Shown here piece after piece: positions 35,115 through 44,349 of a stretch of DNA of 50,133 nt. This DNA is from Candidatus Yanofskyibacteriota bacterium. GTDB lineage: Bacteria; Patescibacteriota; Minisyncoccia; JACQLN01. A program made the translations under genes and the position numbers. The stretch spans positions 1-50,133 of the forward strand of contig CALRHC010000006.1 of assembly GCA_943359335.1 (NCBI GenBank), written 5' to 3'. Every line of letters starts with the position of its first letter. The stretch's first letter is position 1. The notes below the pieces were generated by a model. That model searched no databases. It was not told where the DNA came from and saw only the letters and a program-made list of their open reading frames with translations.

Positions 35115-35591
35115 CTATTTTCCTAAATCCAGGTGCATTACTAAATCGTAATCGGAGAAACCTAGTTTTCTATAAAATTTAATAGCACTTTCATTTTGTG
35201 CCGATGGTATAACAGAAACATAGTTAACCTTATTTTCGCGGCACCAGTTTATAAAGTTATTTGTTAGTTGTGAACCTAATTTTTCTCCTTGGTATTCTGG
35301 TTTTATATAAATACTTTCGAGTTCCGCATATTTTCCTTCTATTCTCCATGGTTGGCGTTTAAAAATTGTTCCAAAAATATAACCTATAAGCTTGCCAGAT
35401 TCATCTTCGACTACTTCTGTAAAACTGTCTTCTGTGGATATTCTTGTTTTAAAATATTCTTGGCCATCTGGGCTAAAAGTCCATTCTAAATTGGCAGTAG
35501 GGTCGAATTCGTGCTGGATTTTAAAAAGTTCCAAATTTAGTTTGGAAATTTCTGGTAGATCGTCTGGTTTTGCTTTGCGAATCAAATACAT
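35115..35591 (-). CDS. GNAT family N-acetyltransferase
   Basis: MYLIRKAKPDDLPEISKLNLELF...LESIYIKPEYQGEKLGSQLTNNFINWCRENKV...KFYRKLGF; the longer ORF N-term is translated repeat/tRNA sequence. Confidence 0.9.
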   Translation of the reverse strand: MYLIRKAKPDDLPEISKLNLELFKIQHEFDPTANLEWTFSPDGQEYFKTRISTEDSFTEVVEDESGKLIGYIFGTIFKRQPWRIEGKYAELESIYIKPEYQGEKLGSQLTNNFINWCRENKVNYVSVIPSAQNESAIKFYRKLGFSDYDLVMHLDLGK

Positions 35592-35639
35592 AAAAGGGGT
35601 AAATGGGAATAATGGGAGAAAGGGGTCAGAAATAGATTT

Positions 35640-35658
35640 GGGAGGCATATGGGACTCG
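35640..35658. repeat. 19-bp direct repeat of the tRNA-His 3' end (copy 1)
   Basis: GGGAGGCATATGGGACTCG, identical to 35766-35784. Confidence 0.9.
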
Positions 35659-35766
35659 GTCACAAGTTCGCCTACGGCGACTCGCGACCCCACCTCCGCC
35701 GACGGCAACGTCGGCGTCCGGTTTTCTCGCCCCACCGCACATCAATACTTTGATGTGCTTATACTG

Positions 35767-35838
35767 GGAGGCATATGGGACTCGAACCCATGACAACAGG
35801 TCCACAACCTGCCGTGTTACCACTACACCAATGCCTCC
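35767..35838 (-). tRNA. tRNA-His (anticodon GTG)
   Basis: GGAGGCATTGGTGTAGTGGTAACACGGCAGGTTGTGGACCTGTTGTCATGGGTTCGAGTCCCATATGCCTCC; encoded G-1:C73 pair typical of tRNA-His. Confidence 0.95.
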
Positions 35839-35906
35839 ATGATACTTATGGCCTATAGTTTATAGCTTTTCGGGCAATTTATCAATTGGAGCGTGCTTAT
35901 TTGTTT

Positions 35907-35981
35907 TGGTGCCCCAGGAGGGAATCGAACCCCCATCAAGACCTTAGAAGAGTCCTGTTCTATCCATTGAACTACTAGGGC
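35907..35981 (-). tRNA. tRNA-Arg (anticodon TCT), CCA encoded
   Basis: GCCCTAGTAGTTCAATGGATAGAACAGGACTCTTCTAAGGTCTTGATGGGGGTTCGATTCCCTCCTGGGGCACCA. Confidence 0.95.
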
Positions 35982-36017
35982 TAGCAAAGTTTGACTTAAT
36001 TATACTCTGTTATGCTA

Positions 36018-36044
36018 TTATCACTCTATAGGTTGTAGTGATAA
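36018..36044 (+). promoter_or_regulatory. CIRCE-like operator upstream of clpB
   Basis: TTATCACTC-N9-TAGTGATAA, compared with the CIRCE consensus TTAGCACTC-N9-GAGTGCTAA. Confidence 0.55.
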
Positions 36045-36080
36045 TAAACCCAATTAATTAAGTCTAATTAACATTCTACT

Positions 36081-38699
36081 ATGAACTTCGGCAATTTTAC
36101 CACTAAAGCACAAGAAGCTTTTCAGAAAGCCCATTTTATAGCCCAAGAAAAAGGAGGAGAACAAATTAATTCTCTGCATTTGCTTTTGGCTTTATTAAGG
36201 CAAGAAGAAGGCTTGGTTTCTACCATTTTAAGAAAAATAGAGGTAGATGTTTCTGCTATAGAAAAAATATTAGAACAAGAACTAAATAAGTTACCAAAAG
36301 TTATCGGCGGAGGAGTTTCTCAGTTATTTTTAAGCCAAGATTTAGCCCTAATAATTGAACAAGCTCAAAAAGAGGCAGCTAAATTTAAAGATGAATATGT
36401 TTCCACCGAACATTTACTTTTGGCCTTGCTTACAGTGCCTTCGCGCGGTAAACAAATTTTAGAGGAGAGAAGTGTAAAAAGTGATCATATTTTGCGTGCA
36501 CTAAAAGAAATTAGAGGCGAAGAAAAAGTAACTTCACCCGAACCCGAACAAACTTACCAAGCTTTAGAAAAATATACTCGTAATTTAACCGATTTGGCAC
36601 GACGCGAAAAATTGGACCCAGTTATTGGGCGAGACGCCGAAATTAGGCGTGTTATGCAGGTATTAAGCCGTAGAACCAAGAATAATCCGGTTTTGATTGG
36701 TGAAGCTGGTGTAGGCAAAACAGCTATTGTAGAAGGTTTGGCTCAAAGAATTGTTTCTGGTGATGTTCCAGAAAGTTTAAAAGATAGAGAAGTCGTTTCG
36801 CTAGATATTGGTTCCTTAATTGCTGGAACAAAGTTTCGTGGCGAATTCGAAGAAAGATTAAAAGCTATATTAAAAGAGGTTAATAGGGCTGAAGGAAAAA
36901 TAATTTTATTTATAGATGAGCTTCATACAATGGTTGGTGCTGGTGGTGCTGAGGGGGCTATAGATGCTTCTAATTTATTAAAACCACCTTTAGCACGCGG
37001 AGAACTTCATGCAATTGGAGCTACAACTTTAAAAGAATATCAAAAATATATAGAAAAAGACCCAGCTTTTGAACGTAGGTTCCAGCCAATAGTTGTTAGC
37101 GAGCCTTCCGAAGAAGATGCCGTAGCAATTTTGCGTGGTATTAAAGAAAAATATGAAGTGCATCATGGGGTTCGTATTACTGATGCCGCTATTGTTGCTG
37201 CTGTGGAATTATCGCAACGTTATATATCGGACCGTTTTTTGCCAGATAAAGCTGTAGATTTAATAGATGAAGCTACTTCGGCTTTGCGTATGGAAATAGA
37301 TTCGATGCCGGATGAATTAGATATGCTAACCCGTGAATTGCGTAGGTTAGAAATAGAAAAAGAGGCATTAAAGAAAGAAAAGGGTACAAACGAAAAACAA
37401 AAGAAAATAAAACACGAATTGGCTGATCTAAAAGAGAAGTTCCAAGTTTTAGAGGCCCAATGGTTGCGTGAAAAGGAACTTATTACAAAAATGCGCCAAT
37501 CTCAAAAAGAAATTGAACGCTTAAAAGGGGAGGCTGAAATTGCAGAACGAGAAGGTAAGTTGGAACGTGTTGCCGAAATTAGATATTCGGAGATTCCTGC
37601 ACTAGAAAAAACAGTTAAAGATTCTTCTCAAAAATTTGGCGAACTAGAAAAAACAAATAGATTACTAAAAGAAGAAGTTGGTGAGGACGATATTGCCGAG
37701 GTTGTTAGCCGATGGACGGGAATTCCAACTAATCGCCTTTTAGAAGAAGAATCTAAAAAACTTACCAGAATGGAAGAAGAATTGGCAAAAAGAGTGGTAG
37801 GCCAAAGAAAGGCTGTAGAAGCTATATCGAACGCCATAAGAAGGGCTCGAACTGGCTTAAACGAAAGCACAAAACCAATAGGATCGTTTATATTTTTGGG
37901 TCCAACTGGCGTAGGGAAAACAGAGCTTGCCAAAGCCCTTGCGGAATTTATGTTTAATGACGCTAATTCGTTAATTAGGGTGGATATGTCGGAATATATG
38001 GAGCGCCATGCCGTAAGTAGGTTAGTGGGTTCGCCACCAGGATATGTTGGTTATGAAGAAGGTGGGCAATTAACCGAAAAAGTACGTAGAAAGCCATATA
38101 GCGTTATTCTTTTCGATGAAATAGAAAAAGCACATCCGGAAGTATTTAACACACTACTTCAGGTTTTAGATGATGGTCATTTAACGGACGCAAAGGGCAG
38201 AAAAGTTAACTTTAAAAATACCATTATTATAATGACGTCTAATTTGGGAACAGAAATTGTACACGAATACCACGGGCTTGGTTTTTCTCATAATGATGGT
38301 AATGCCCAAGAAAACGAAGTTAAGGAAGTAGAAGCAAAGATAATGGAAACTCTAAAAAGACATTTTAGACCAGAGTTTTTGAATAGGTTAGACGATATAA
38401 TAATTTTTAAAGCTTTAAGTAAAGAGGAAATAGAGAAAATTATTGATTTAAGACTAGAGGAGGTTAAAAAGAGATTGGCTGATAAAGGTATTAAACTAAA
38501 GGTTTCTGCTGAACTTAGAGAACATATAGCAAAAAAAGGGTATGATCCTATATATGGGGCAAGGCCATTAAAGAGGCTAATACAAACTTTAATTCTTAAT
38601 CCCCTAGCCCAGAGACTTTTAGAATCTAAAGATGTTTCTAGGGTGGAAAAAAGCTTTAGAGCCGATATAAACAACAAAGAAGAAATCTCTATTAAATAA
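36081..38699 (+). CDS. clpB: ATP-dependent chaperone ClpB/ClpC family (Hsp100)
   Basis: Clp N repeats, [18 protein letters not shown], middle coiled coil, [50 protein letters not shown]. Confidence 0.95.
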   Translation: MNFGNFTTKAQEAFQKAHFIAQEKGGEQINSLHLLLALLRQEEGLVSTILRKIEVDVSAIEKILEQELNKLPKVIGGGVSQLFLSQDLALIIEQAQKEAAKFKDEYVSTEHLLLALLTVPSRGKQILEERSVKSDHILRALKEIRGEEKVTSPEPEQTYQALEKYTRNLTDLARREKLDPVIGRDAEIRRVMQVLSRRTKNNPVLIGEAGVGKTAIVEGLAQRIVSGDVPESLKDREVVSLDIGSLIAGTKFRGEFEERLKAILKEVNRAEGKIILFIDELHTMVGAGGAEGAIDASNLLKPPLARGELHAIGATTLKEYQKYIEKDPAFERRFQPIVVSEPSEEDAVAILRGIKEKYEVHHGVRITDAAIVAAVELSQRYISDRFLPDKAVDLIDEATSALRMEIDSMPDELDMLTRELRRLEIEKEALKKEKGTNEKQKKIKHELADLKEKFQVLEAQWLREKELITKMRQSQKEIERLKGEAEIAEREGKLERVAEIRYSEIPALEKTVKDSSQKFGELEKTNRLLKEEVGEDDIAEVVSRWTGIPTNRLLEEESKKLTRMEEELAKRVVGQRKAVEAISNAIRRARTGLNESTKPIGSFIFLGPTGVGKTELAKALAEFMFNDANSLIRVDMSEYMERHAVSRLVGSPPGYVGYEEGGQLTEKVRRKPYSVILFDEIEKAHPEVFNTLLQVLDDGHLTDAKGRKVNFKNTIIIMTSNLGTEIVHEYHGLGFSHNDGNAQENEVKEVEAKIMETLKRHFRPEFLNRLDDIIIFKALSKEEIEKIIDLRLEEVKKRLADKGIKLKVSAELREHIAKKGYDPIYGARPLKRLIQTLILNPLAQRLLESKDVSRVEKSFRADINNKEEISIK

Positions 38700-38700
38700 G

Positions 38701-38731
38701 ATAATCCCTCCGACGTAGGTCGGAGGGATTT
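38701..38731 (+). terminator. Hairpin after clpB
   Basis: AATCCCTCCGACgtagGTCGGAGGGATT. Confidence 0.7.
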
Positions 38732-38991
38732 CCACAACGTAAGTCGTTTTATGGTTTTGTTTTTTGTGGTAGTATTGTTTGAACATAGTACCCTGAAATT
38801 CAATAGGTTTTACGCCATTTGTTTTTGTTCCGCTTTTGCATAAAATTGTGTGAGACAATTATTCAAATTGGCATTAAGTTTTGTTATTTTATTACGTCTC
38901 CTATCGAAGAAAGCTTTGGCGGATTCTGTACAACTTAATGTTGGTTAGAGTTTAGTTTTTTCCACAGTTTGCACAAACTAGACAGGTTTTT

Positions 38992-39003
38992 CTTTGTGCT
39001 ATA
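38992..39003 (+). promoter_or_regulatory. Extended -10 promoter candidate for the surface-protein leader
   Basis: TGTGCTATAATG. Confidence 0.5.
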
Positions 39004-39136
39004 ATGACATTAAACATAAGTTCAGGGGTTCCCTGTTAATAAGCGGTTCAGAAACTTGATGTTGTTTTGTTTACTTTATTGGTAAAGAAACGTATTTTGA
39101 CAGAAAAATCAAGTTAGTATGTTTAATAAGAAATTA

Positions 39137-39166
39137 TTGACAGAGGACTGGTTAGACGCGTAAAAT
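39137..39166 (+). promoter_or_regulatory. Second promoter candidate for the surface-protein leader
   Basis: TTGACA-18 nt-TAAAAT; another TTGACA lies at 39097. Confidence 0.5.
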
Positions 39167-39287
39167 ACCCCAAGGTAAGCTAAGCAAGCATAACCTATGA
39201 ATTTACCCAAATAAACACCTCAGGGCCAGTAAAAAGGCTATTTTGTTGTTTTTTGGGACGTTGTTTTAAAAAGTTAGGATCGTGGTT

Positions 39288-39331
39288 CTTAATTCATAAC
39301 CTTAAAAATACTAGTTAGGTTACGAATTAAG
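39288..39331 (+). other. Hairpin in long leader of the surface-protein gene
   Basis: CTTAATTCATAACCT ... AGGTTACGAATTAAG, flanked by direct GGATCGTG repeats. Confidence 0.6.
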
Positions 39332-39636
39332 GATCGTGATGAATGAGAAATGTTGAAAGGCAAAGCCCTTTAACAATTGAATATCTATCCGATACACAGA
39401 AATTCTTAAAGGTTTATTATTCAGTTTTGAATGAATACTCTATATCCAATTAGGTTTTGGTTTTATGGAGTTAGAAAGTCGGGTCGGTTCCCTTTTTGGG
39501 AAAAGGACTTGGCTCCGATTGATAGTTATTAGATTTATAAGTAAGTTTTAGAAATTAATTAAGAGGTTTGGATATGTTTAGGGACTTCTTTACAGGGGTG
39601 TCTAGGCGCATCTGAACCAAAAAAGGAGAAAAACAA

Positions 39637-42600
39637 ATGAGTTATTTTACTAGCAAGCGCCGTGAGCTAGCTAGCAAAGTTGTTTCTTTCGGTTTGATGG
39701 TAACAACTTTTGCTTGGCTCGTAGGCGTTCCTACTGCTGGTGCAGCTACAACTGCCGAGACGATCGCAGCCTTAATGGCTCAGATTCAGTCTTTGACAGC
39801 ACAGTTAAATGCACTAAGTGGTTCTAGTTCTACTGCTGGCACTACTGCTTGCAACATTACTAGATCGTTAACTGTTGGCGCACGAGGCGACGACGTTACG
39901 TGTTTACAAAATTATTTAAAATCCACTGGTAATTTTAGTGGTACAGCTACTGGATACTTTGGTAACGTTACCAAAGCTGCAGTTGCTGCTTGGCAATCTG
40001 CCAATGGTGTTAGTCCAGCCGTCGGATATTTCGGTGCTGTTTCTAGGGCTAAATATGTTGCTGTTGCTGGTTCTGTTGTTACTACCCCTACTACACCAAC
40101 TACGCCATCCGGAACTGGTTTAACAGTTTCTATGGCTTCAGACACAGCCGCAGCCGGTTTGTTTGGTGAAAATTTTGCTTCAAGACCATTTACGAAAGTA
40201 AACTTTACCGCTTCTTCTGATGGCGACATCACAGTGAAATCGGTAACAGTTGAAAGAACTGGTCAATCGCAAGATGCTGTTTTTAGCGGAGTAATTTTAC
40301 TCGATGAAACAGGCACAAGAATTGGTACATCCAAAACTTTAAATTCCAACCACCAAGCCGTATTAAACGATTCTTTCGTTGTTAAAGCCGGAACAACCAA
40401 AGCCATAACATTGGCTGGTGACTCCGACAGCAACCAAGATGCATACGCTGGTCAGGTTGCCACATTAACTTTGGTAGCTGTTGATGCTGGTTCTGCTACG
40501 GTTAATGGTTCGTTGCCAATAACAGGTAATGGAATGACAATCAATTCTACATTGAGTGTTGGTACATTAACCTTATCTACAGGTTCACGTGAACCTGGTT
40601 CAAGCCCAACAAAAGAAGTTGGTTTGTCTGGTTACACTTTTGGTTCTATTAAGCTTTCTGCTGGTTCACAAGAAGATCTAACTGTTAAATCTATAAGGTT
40701 TAACCAGTCGGGTTCTGCTTCTGCTAGCGATTTAGCTAATGTCCAAACATGTGTTGATGGTGGCGAATGTTACAGCAATACAGTTTCTTCCGATGGTAAG
40801 TATTACACTGCTATGTTCGGTACAAGCGGTATGAACTTGATCAAAGGAGAATCAAAAGATATCTATATTAAGGGAGATATCGTAAGTGGTTCTGGTCGTG
40901 GTTCAGACTTCGATTTATACAGATATGCAGATATTAAAGCTACTGGTAAAACATATGGTTACGACATTTTGCCTTCTGCTACTGATAGTGGTGGTTCTGC
41001 TACAAACGATGATGGTTCGTTCCAAGCTGCTAACCCTAACTACGATGGTTATGAAGTAACAATTTCTAACGGAACAATTAATGTTACAAAAGCAAACACA
41101 GTTTCTGCTACAAATGTTGCCGTAAACTTGTCTAACCAAGTTTTGGCAGGGTTCGATGTAGAAGTTAAAGGTGAAGAAATATCGGTTGCTTCTATGAACT
41201 TCGATGTTTCCTTAGTGGAATCTGCTGGAACAGGAGGTTCTACAGACACTAACGATATAACCAGTATTACCTTGGTAGATAAAAATGGTAATGTTGTTGC
41301 GGGTCCAGTAGATGGTACAGCTGGTGGCAATAATGCTATTCAGTTTACAGACACCGTTACCTTCCCAATTGGTACAAATACATACACCATTAAGGGTAAG
41401 TTAGGTACCGACTTGTTAACGAACGATACAATTGCTGCTTCTACAACTCCAAGTTCTGATTGGTCTACAGTAAGAGGTAAAGTAACAGGTAATTCTATTA
41501 CTCCTGCTCCTACTACTGCTGTTACAGCTAATACAATGACTGTAAAAGCTGCTTCCTTAACGATTACTGTTTCCCCTACTCCATCTGCACAAAATGTTGT
41601 AACTGGTTCAAATAGCTTCCTATTTGCTAATTACATTTTTGATGCTTCTTCTTCCGGCGAAGATATTAGAACAACTTTGTTTAAACCAGACTTAAACATT
41701 TCGAGTGTTAACTCTGCAGACCAGCTTCAAAGCTGTGTGTTATACGATGGAACAACTGCTCTTACAACAGGAGCTAACACCAATAGCCCAGGCACAACTT
41801 GGACAACTGGTGACGATATGACATTTAGTTTGGATTCCGGTTTAATTACACCTAAGGGAACTGTTAAAACAGTTACGGTAAAGTGTAATGTTAAAGGCAA
41901 TACAGATTCTGATGCTACAGCTGGAACAAGTACATTTGCCTTTGGTATAACAAACGCCACTGGTTCAATAACATCCACAGGTATGACTTCTGGTCAAGCT
42001 GTTACAGAAACAATCACAACTGCTACTGGTCAACTTATGACTATACAGAGTGGTGGTTCGTTAGCTGTTGCTTTGGATTCATCTAGCCCTGCTCTTAAAT
42101 GGGTACAGGCTGGTGCTACCGATCAAACAGTAGGTGTTATTAGAGTTACTGCTACCTACGAAAATGTTCGCTTAGAAAGAATGGGTTTGCAGATGGCTAC
42201 TTCTACCAGTGCTGGTGATGGCATGGCTTCTAACACACCTTCCGATATTACAAAAGTAAGTTTATGGAATGGTGCTAAAAAAATTGGTGAAGCTACATTT
42301 ACAAGTTCCGATTATGCTACAAGCACATTTGGAACAACTTGGGGTGCTACATGTAACGATGTTACATGTGATTATTCTGTTGCCAAGGATGGTCAATTAT
42401 TAATTACTGTTAAAGCCGATGTTGGTAGTGTTGGTACAGTTACTAGTGCATACCCTGGCCATTTAATAGTTGTTAACTATGATGCCTCTTCTGCAGATGA
42501 CGAAGCTTCTAGAGGTTTGAAAGGTGTTGGGTCTTCTTCCGGTACTGCTTTGTATGCAGCTGGTTCTGATACAGCAGTTAACGGTGCTAGAATTGCAAAG

Positions 42601-43401
42601 GCAGTTCCTACAGTTGAACGCGTAGCTTTATCTTCAAACAAATTGTCTGATGGTACAGCTAAGAACCTTTACCAGTTTAAAGTTACTGCTCCTGCTGGTA
42701 CGAATGGTATAAGTTTATACAAGTTTACGTTTGATGTTTCTACGTCAACTCAAAACTTTACTGATCCTAAGAACAATACTGGTTCTCTATCAACGTTCAG
42801 AGCGCATACTTTCCAAGTATATTGTTATTCTGATTCTGGATTTTCTACTGCTTCTTGCGGTTCTTACGACAACAGTGGTCTTTTGAACCAAGGTGGTCTA
42901 GCTAATGCTACAACCAATGAAGATGCTCAAGGATCTCCTGATAACGATGTAGCAGCAAACATTGTGCCTTCATTGATTGATGTTACATTCAATCCTTCCG
43001 ATAGCACACAAGGTTCTACAGCTGAAGCTGTTAGAGTTCCTGCTGGTGAAACCAGATACTTTGCTTTTAAAGCAACTATTACTGGTAGTTCAACAACATC
43101 ACCTCAAATCTCTACAAAGATGATGGGAGACGCTACATTTGCCAGTTTGAACAATGTTGCTTATGCTGACCTCGGAACAACTAATGATTTAACTTCTATC
43201 GGCGATAACTCCAGTACTGGTCGTTATATCTTTGCTACAACAGCTTCTAATGTTGATGCTTGGGATGACGATGACTTTATTTGGTCTGGTAACTCAACCA
43301 ATACTACGATGTCTATAAACACGTATGACTGGTTTAATGGTTACTTGGTTCCTGGTTTAGCTAACTCTGATGTTGGCACAACCGAAACCCTTTCTCCGTA
43401 A
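39637..43401 (+). CDS. Large secreted S-layer-like surface protein with peptidoglycan-binding domain
   Basis: Signal peptide to AGA; SLTVGARGDDVTCLQNYLKSTGNFSGTATGYFGNVTKAAVAAWQ (PG_binding_1); long Thr/Ser-rich beta repeats; strong AAAGGAG Shine-Dalgarno. Confidence 0.85.
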   Translation: MSYFTSKRRELASKVVSFGLMVTTFAWLVGVPTAGAATTAETIAALMAQIQSLTAQLNALSGSSSTAGTTACNITRSLTVGARGDDVTCLQNYLKSTGNFSGTATGYFGNVTKAAVAAWQSANGVSPAVGYFGAVSRAKYVAVAGSVVTTPTTPTTPSGTGLTVSMASDTAAAGLFGENFASRPFTKVNFTASSDGDITVKSVTVERTGQSQDAVFSGVILLDETGTRIGTSKTLNSNHQAVLNDSFVVKAGTTKAITLAGDSDSNQDAYAGQVATLTLVAVDAGSATVNGSLPITGNGMTINSTLSVGTLTLSTGSREPGSSPTKEVGLSGYTFGSIKLSAGSQEDLTVKSIRFNQSGSASASDLANVQTCVDGGECYSNTVSSDGKYYTAMFGTSGMNLIKGESKDIYIKGDIVSGSGRGSDFDLYRYADIKATGKTYGYDILPSATDSGGSATNDDGSFQAANPNYDGYEVTISNGTINVTKANTVSATNVAVNLSNQVLAGFDVEVKGEEISVASMNFDVSLVESAGTGGSTDTNDITSITLVDKNGNVVAGPVDGTAGGNNAIQFTDTVTFPIGTNTYTIKGKLGTDLLTNDTIAASTTPSSDWSTVRGKVTGNSITPAPTTAVTANTMTVKAASLTITVSPTPSAQNVVTGSNSFLFANYIFDASSSGEDIRTTLFKPDLNISSVNSADQLQSCVLYDGTTALTTGANTNSPGTTWTTGDDMTFSLDSGLITPKGTVKTVTVKCNVKGNTDSDATAGTSTFAFGITNATGSITSTGMTSGQAVTETITTATGQLMTIQSGGSLAVALDSSSPALKWVQAGATDQTVGVIRVTATYENVRLERMGLQMATSTSAGDGMASNTPSDITKVSLWNGAKKIGEATFTSSDYATSTFGTTWGATCNDVTCDYSVAKDGQLLITVKADVGSVGTVTSAYPGHLIVVNYDASSADDEASRGLKGVGSSSGTALYAAGSDTAVNGARIAKAVPTVERVALSSNKLSDGTAKNLYQFKVTAPAGTNGISLYKFTFDVSTSTQNFTDPKNNTGSLSTFRAHTFQVYCYSDSGFSTASCGSYDNSGLLNQGGLANATTNEDAQGSPDNDVAANIVPSLIDVTFNPSDSTQGSTAEAVRVPAGETRYFAFKATITGSSTTSPQISTKMMGDATFASLNNVAYADLGTTNDLTSIGDNSSTGRYIFATTASNVDAWDDDDFIWSGNSTNTTMSINTYDWFNGYLVPGLANSDVGTTETLSP

Positions 43402-43449
43402 TCTAGCGCTTGTGACTGTATTTAACGATACAGTAAGCTAGTGAAACAA

Positions 43450-43488
43450 ATCCCCTCACTCAAATTGAGTGAGGGGATTGTTTTTTTA
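43450..43488 (+). terminator. Rho-independent terminator after surface protein
   Basis: CCCCTCACTCaaattGAGTGAGGGGattgTTTTTTT. Confidence 0.85.
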
Positions 43489-43513
43489 TGTTTTTTATAT
43501 TAGAATACGCTCT

Positions 43514-44308
43514 ATGTTTAAGCTAAATATTAAAATAATATTAATTTTACTAATAATTATCGGAGTGATTTTTGGTGCCTTTTTTTACTATAAGAAAGAT
43601 TCAGTTAACAGTTTAGATCAAGAAATAAAAAATGAATATATAAAAGAAGATAATTCTAAATTAACCGAAGAGAAGAAAATAGAAATTAAAAACACTCCTA
43701 TTTCTGGTTCTAATATTCCAAAGTACACTGGTAGGCCATTAAATGAAGTTCGTTTTGGAAAAGGGTTTAGTGCTCCCGAAGATTTAATAGAAAAAAATAA
43801 AGTAGATTTGAATACTCTGGCCTCTTTGCTTTCAGAAAAGCCTGTAGGAGACGGAGGCGTTGATGACTGGATTGCTTTGGGTGGTATAAAGAAATTCTTT
43901 AACGATTATGAGGGTGCGCGTGACGCTTGGGAATATGCCGGTGTTCTGTATCCAAACAATAGTCTTTCTTTTGTCAACTTGGGCAATCTTTATGGTTTTT
44001 ATTTAAACAATAATTCTAAAGCAGAACTTAATTTTAAAAGAGGACTGTTTAATGATTCTTACCAGTCGGCTTACTATATGAACCTTGCTGATTTCTATAA
44101 GAGTGTTTATACAGAGAAGAAAACAGAAACGCCAAAGGTTTTATTAGAAGGTATGAGTGTAATAAAAGATGTTAATTTGGTTTTAAGCTTAGCCACTTAC
44201 TATAGAGATATTGGTGACAAAGCTAATGCGGTAAAATACTACGAAGAAGTTCTAAAGATGGAGCCTAATACAGCTGGTATTCAAGACGAAATAAACCGCT
44301 TAAAATAA
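43514..44308 (+). CDS. Membrane-anchored TPR-like protein
   Basis: N-terminal TM (KIILILLIIIGVIFGAFFYY), helical repeat C-terminus (YRDIGDKANAVKYYEEVLKMEPN); ORF-track start lies in the terminator. Confidence 0.75.
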   Translation: MFKLNIKIILILLIIIGVIFGAFFYYKKDSVNSLDQEIKNEYIKEDNSKLTEEKKIEIKNTPISGSNIPKYTGRPLNEVRFGKGFSAPEDLIEKNKVDLNTLASLLSEKPVGDGGVDDWIALGGIKKFFNDYEGARDAWEYAGVLYPNNSLSFVNLGNLYGFYLNNNSKAELNFKRGLFNDSYQSAYYMNLADFYKSVYTEKKTETPKVLLEGMSVIKDVNLVLSLATYYRDIGDKANAVKYYEEVLKMEPNTAGIQDEINRLK

Positions 44309-44349
44309 CGGGTTATCTTTGCTCGTGGGGTTTAGTTATACTTATATAG

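Noticed and set aside
35626-35823. 65-aa ORF overlapping tRNA-His and the duplicated fragment
   Set aside because: Translation of tRNA sequence (WVRVPYASQ repeated from the 19-bp duplicate), not a gene
38619-38858. 79-aa minus-strand ORF beside the clpB 3' end, and a roughly 45-codon open stretch without ATG near 38825-38950
   Set aside because: Overlaps clpB and its hairpin, no recognisable domain; could be a pseudogene remnant but not supportable from sequence alone
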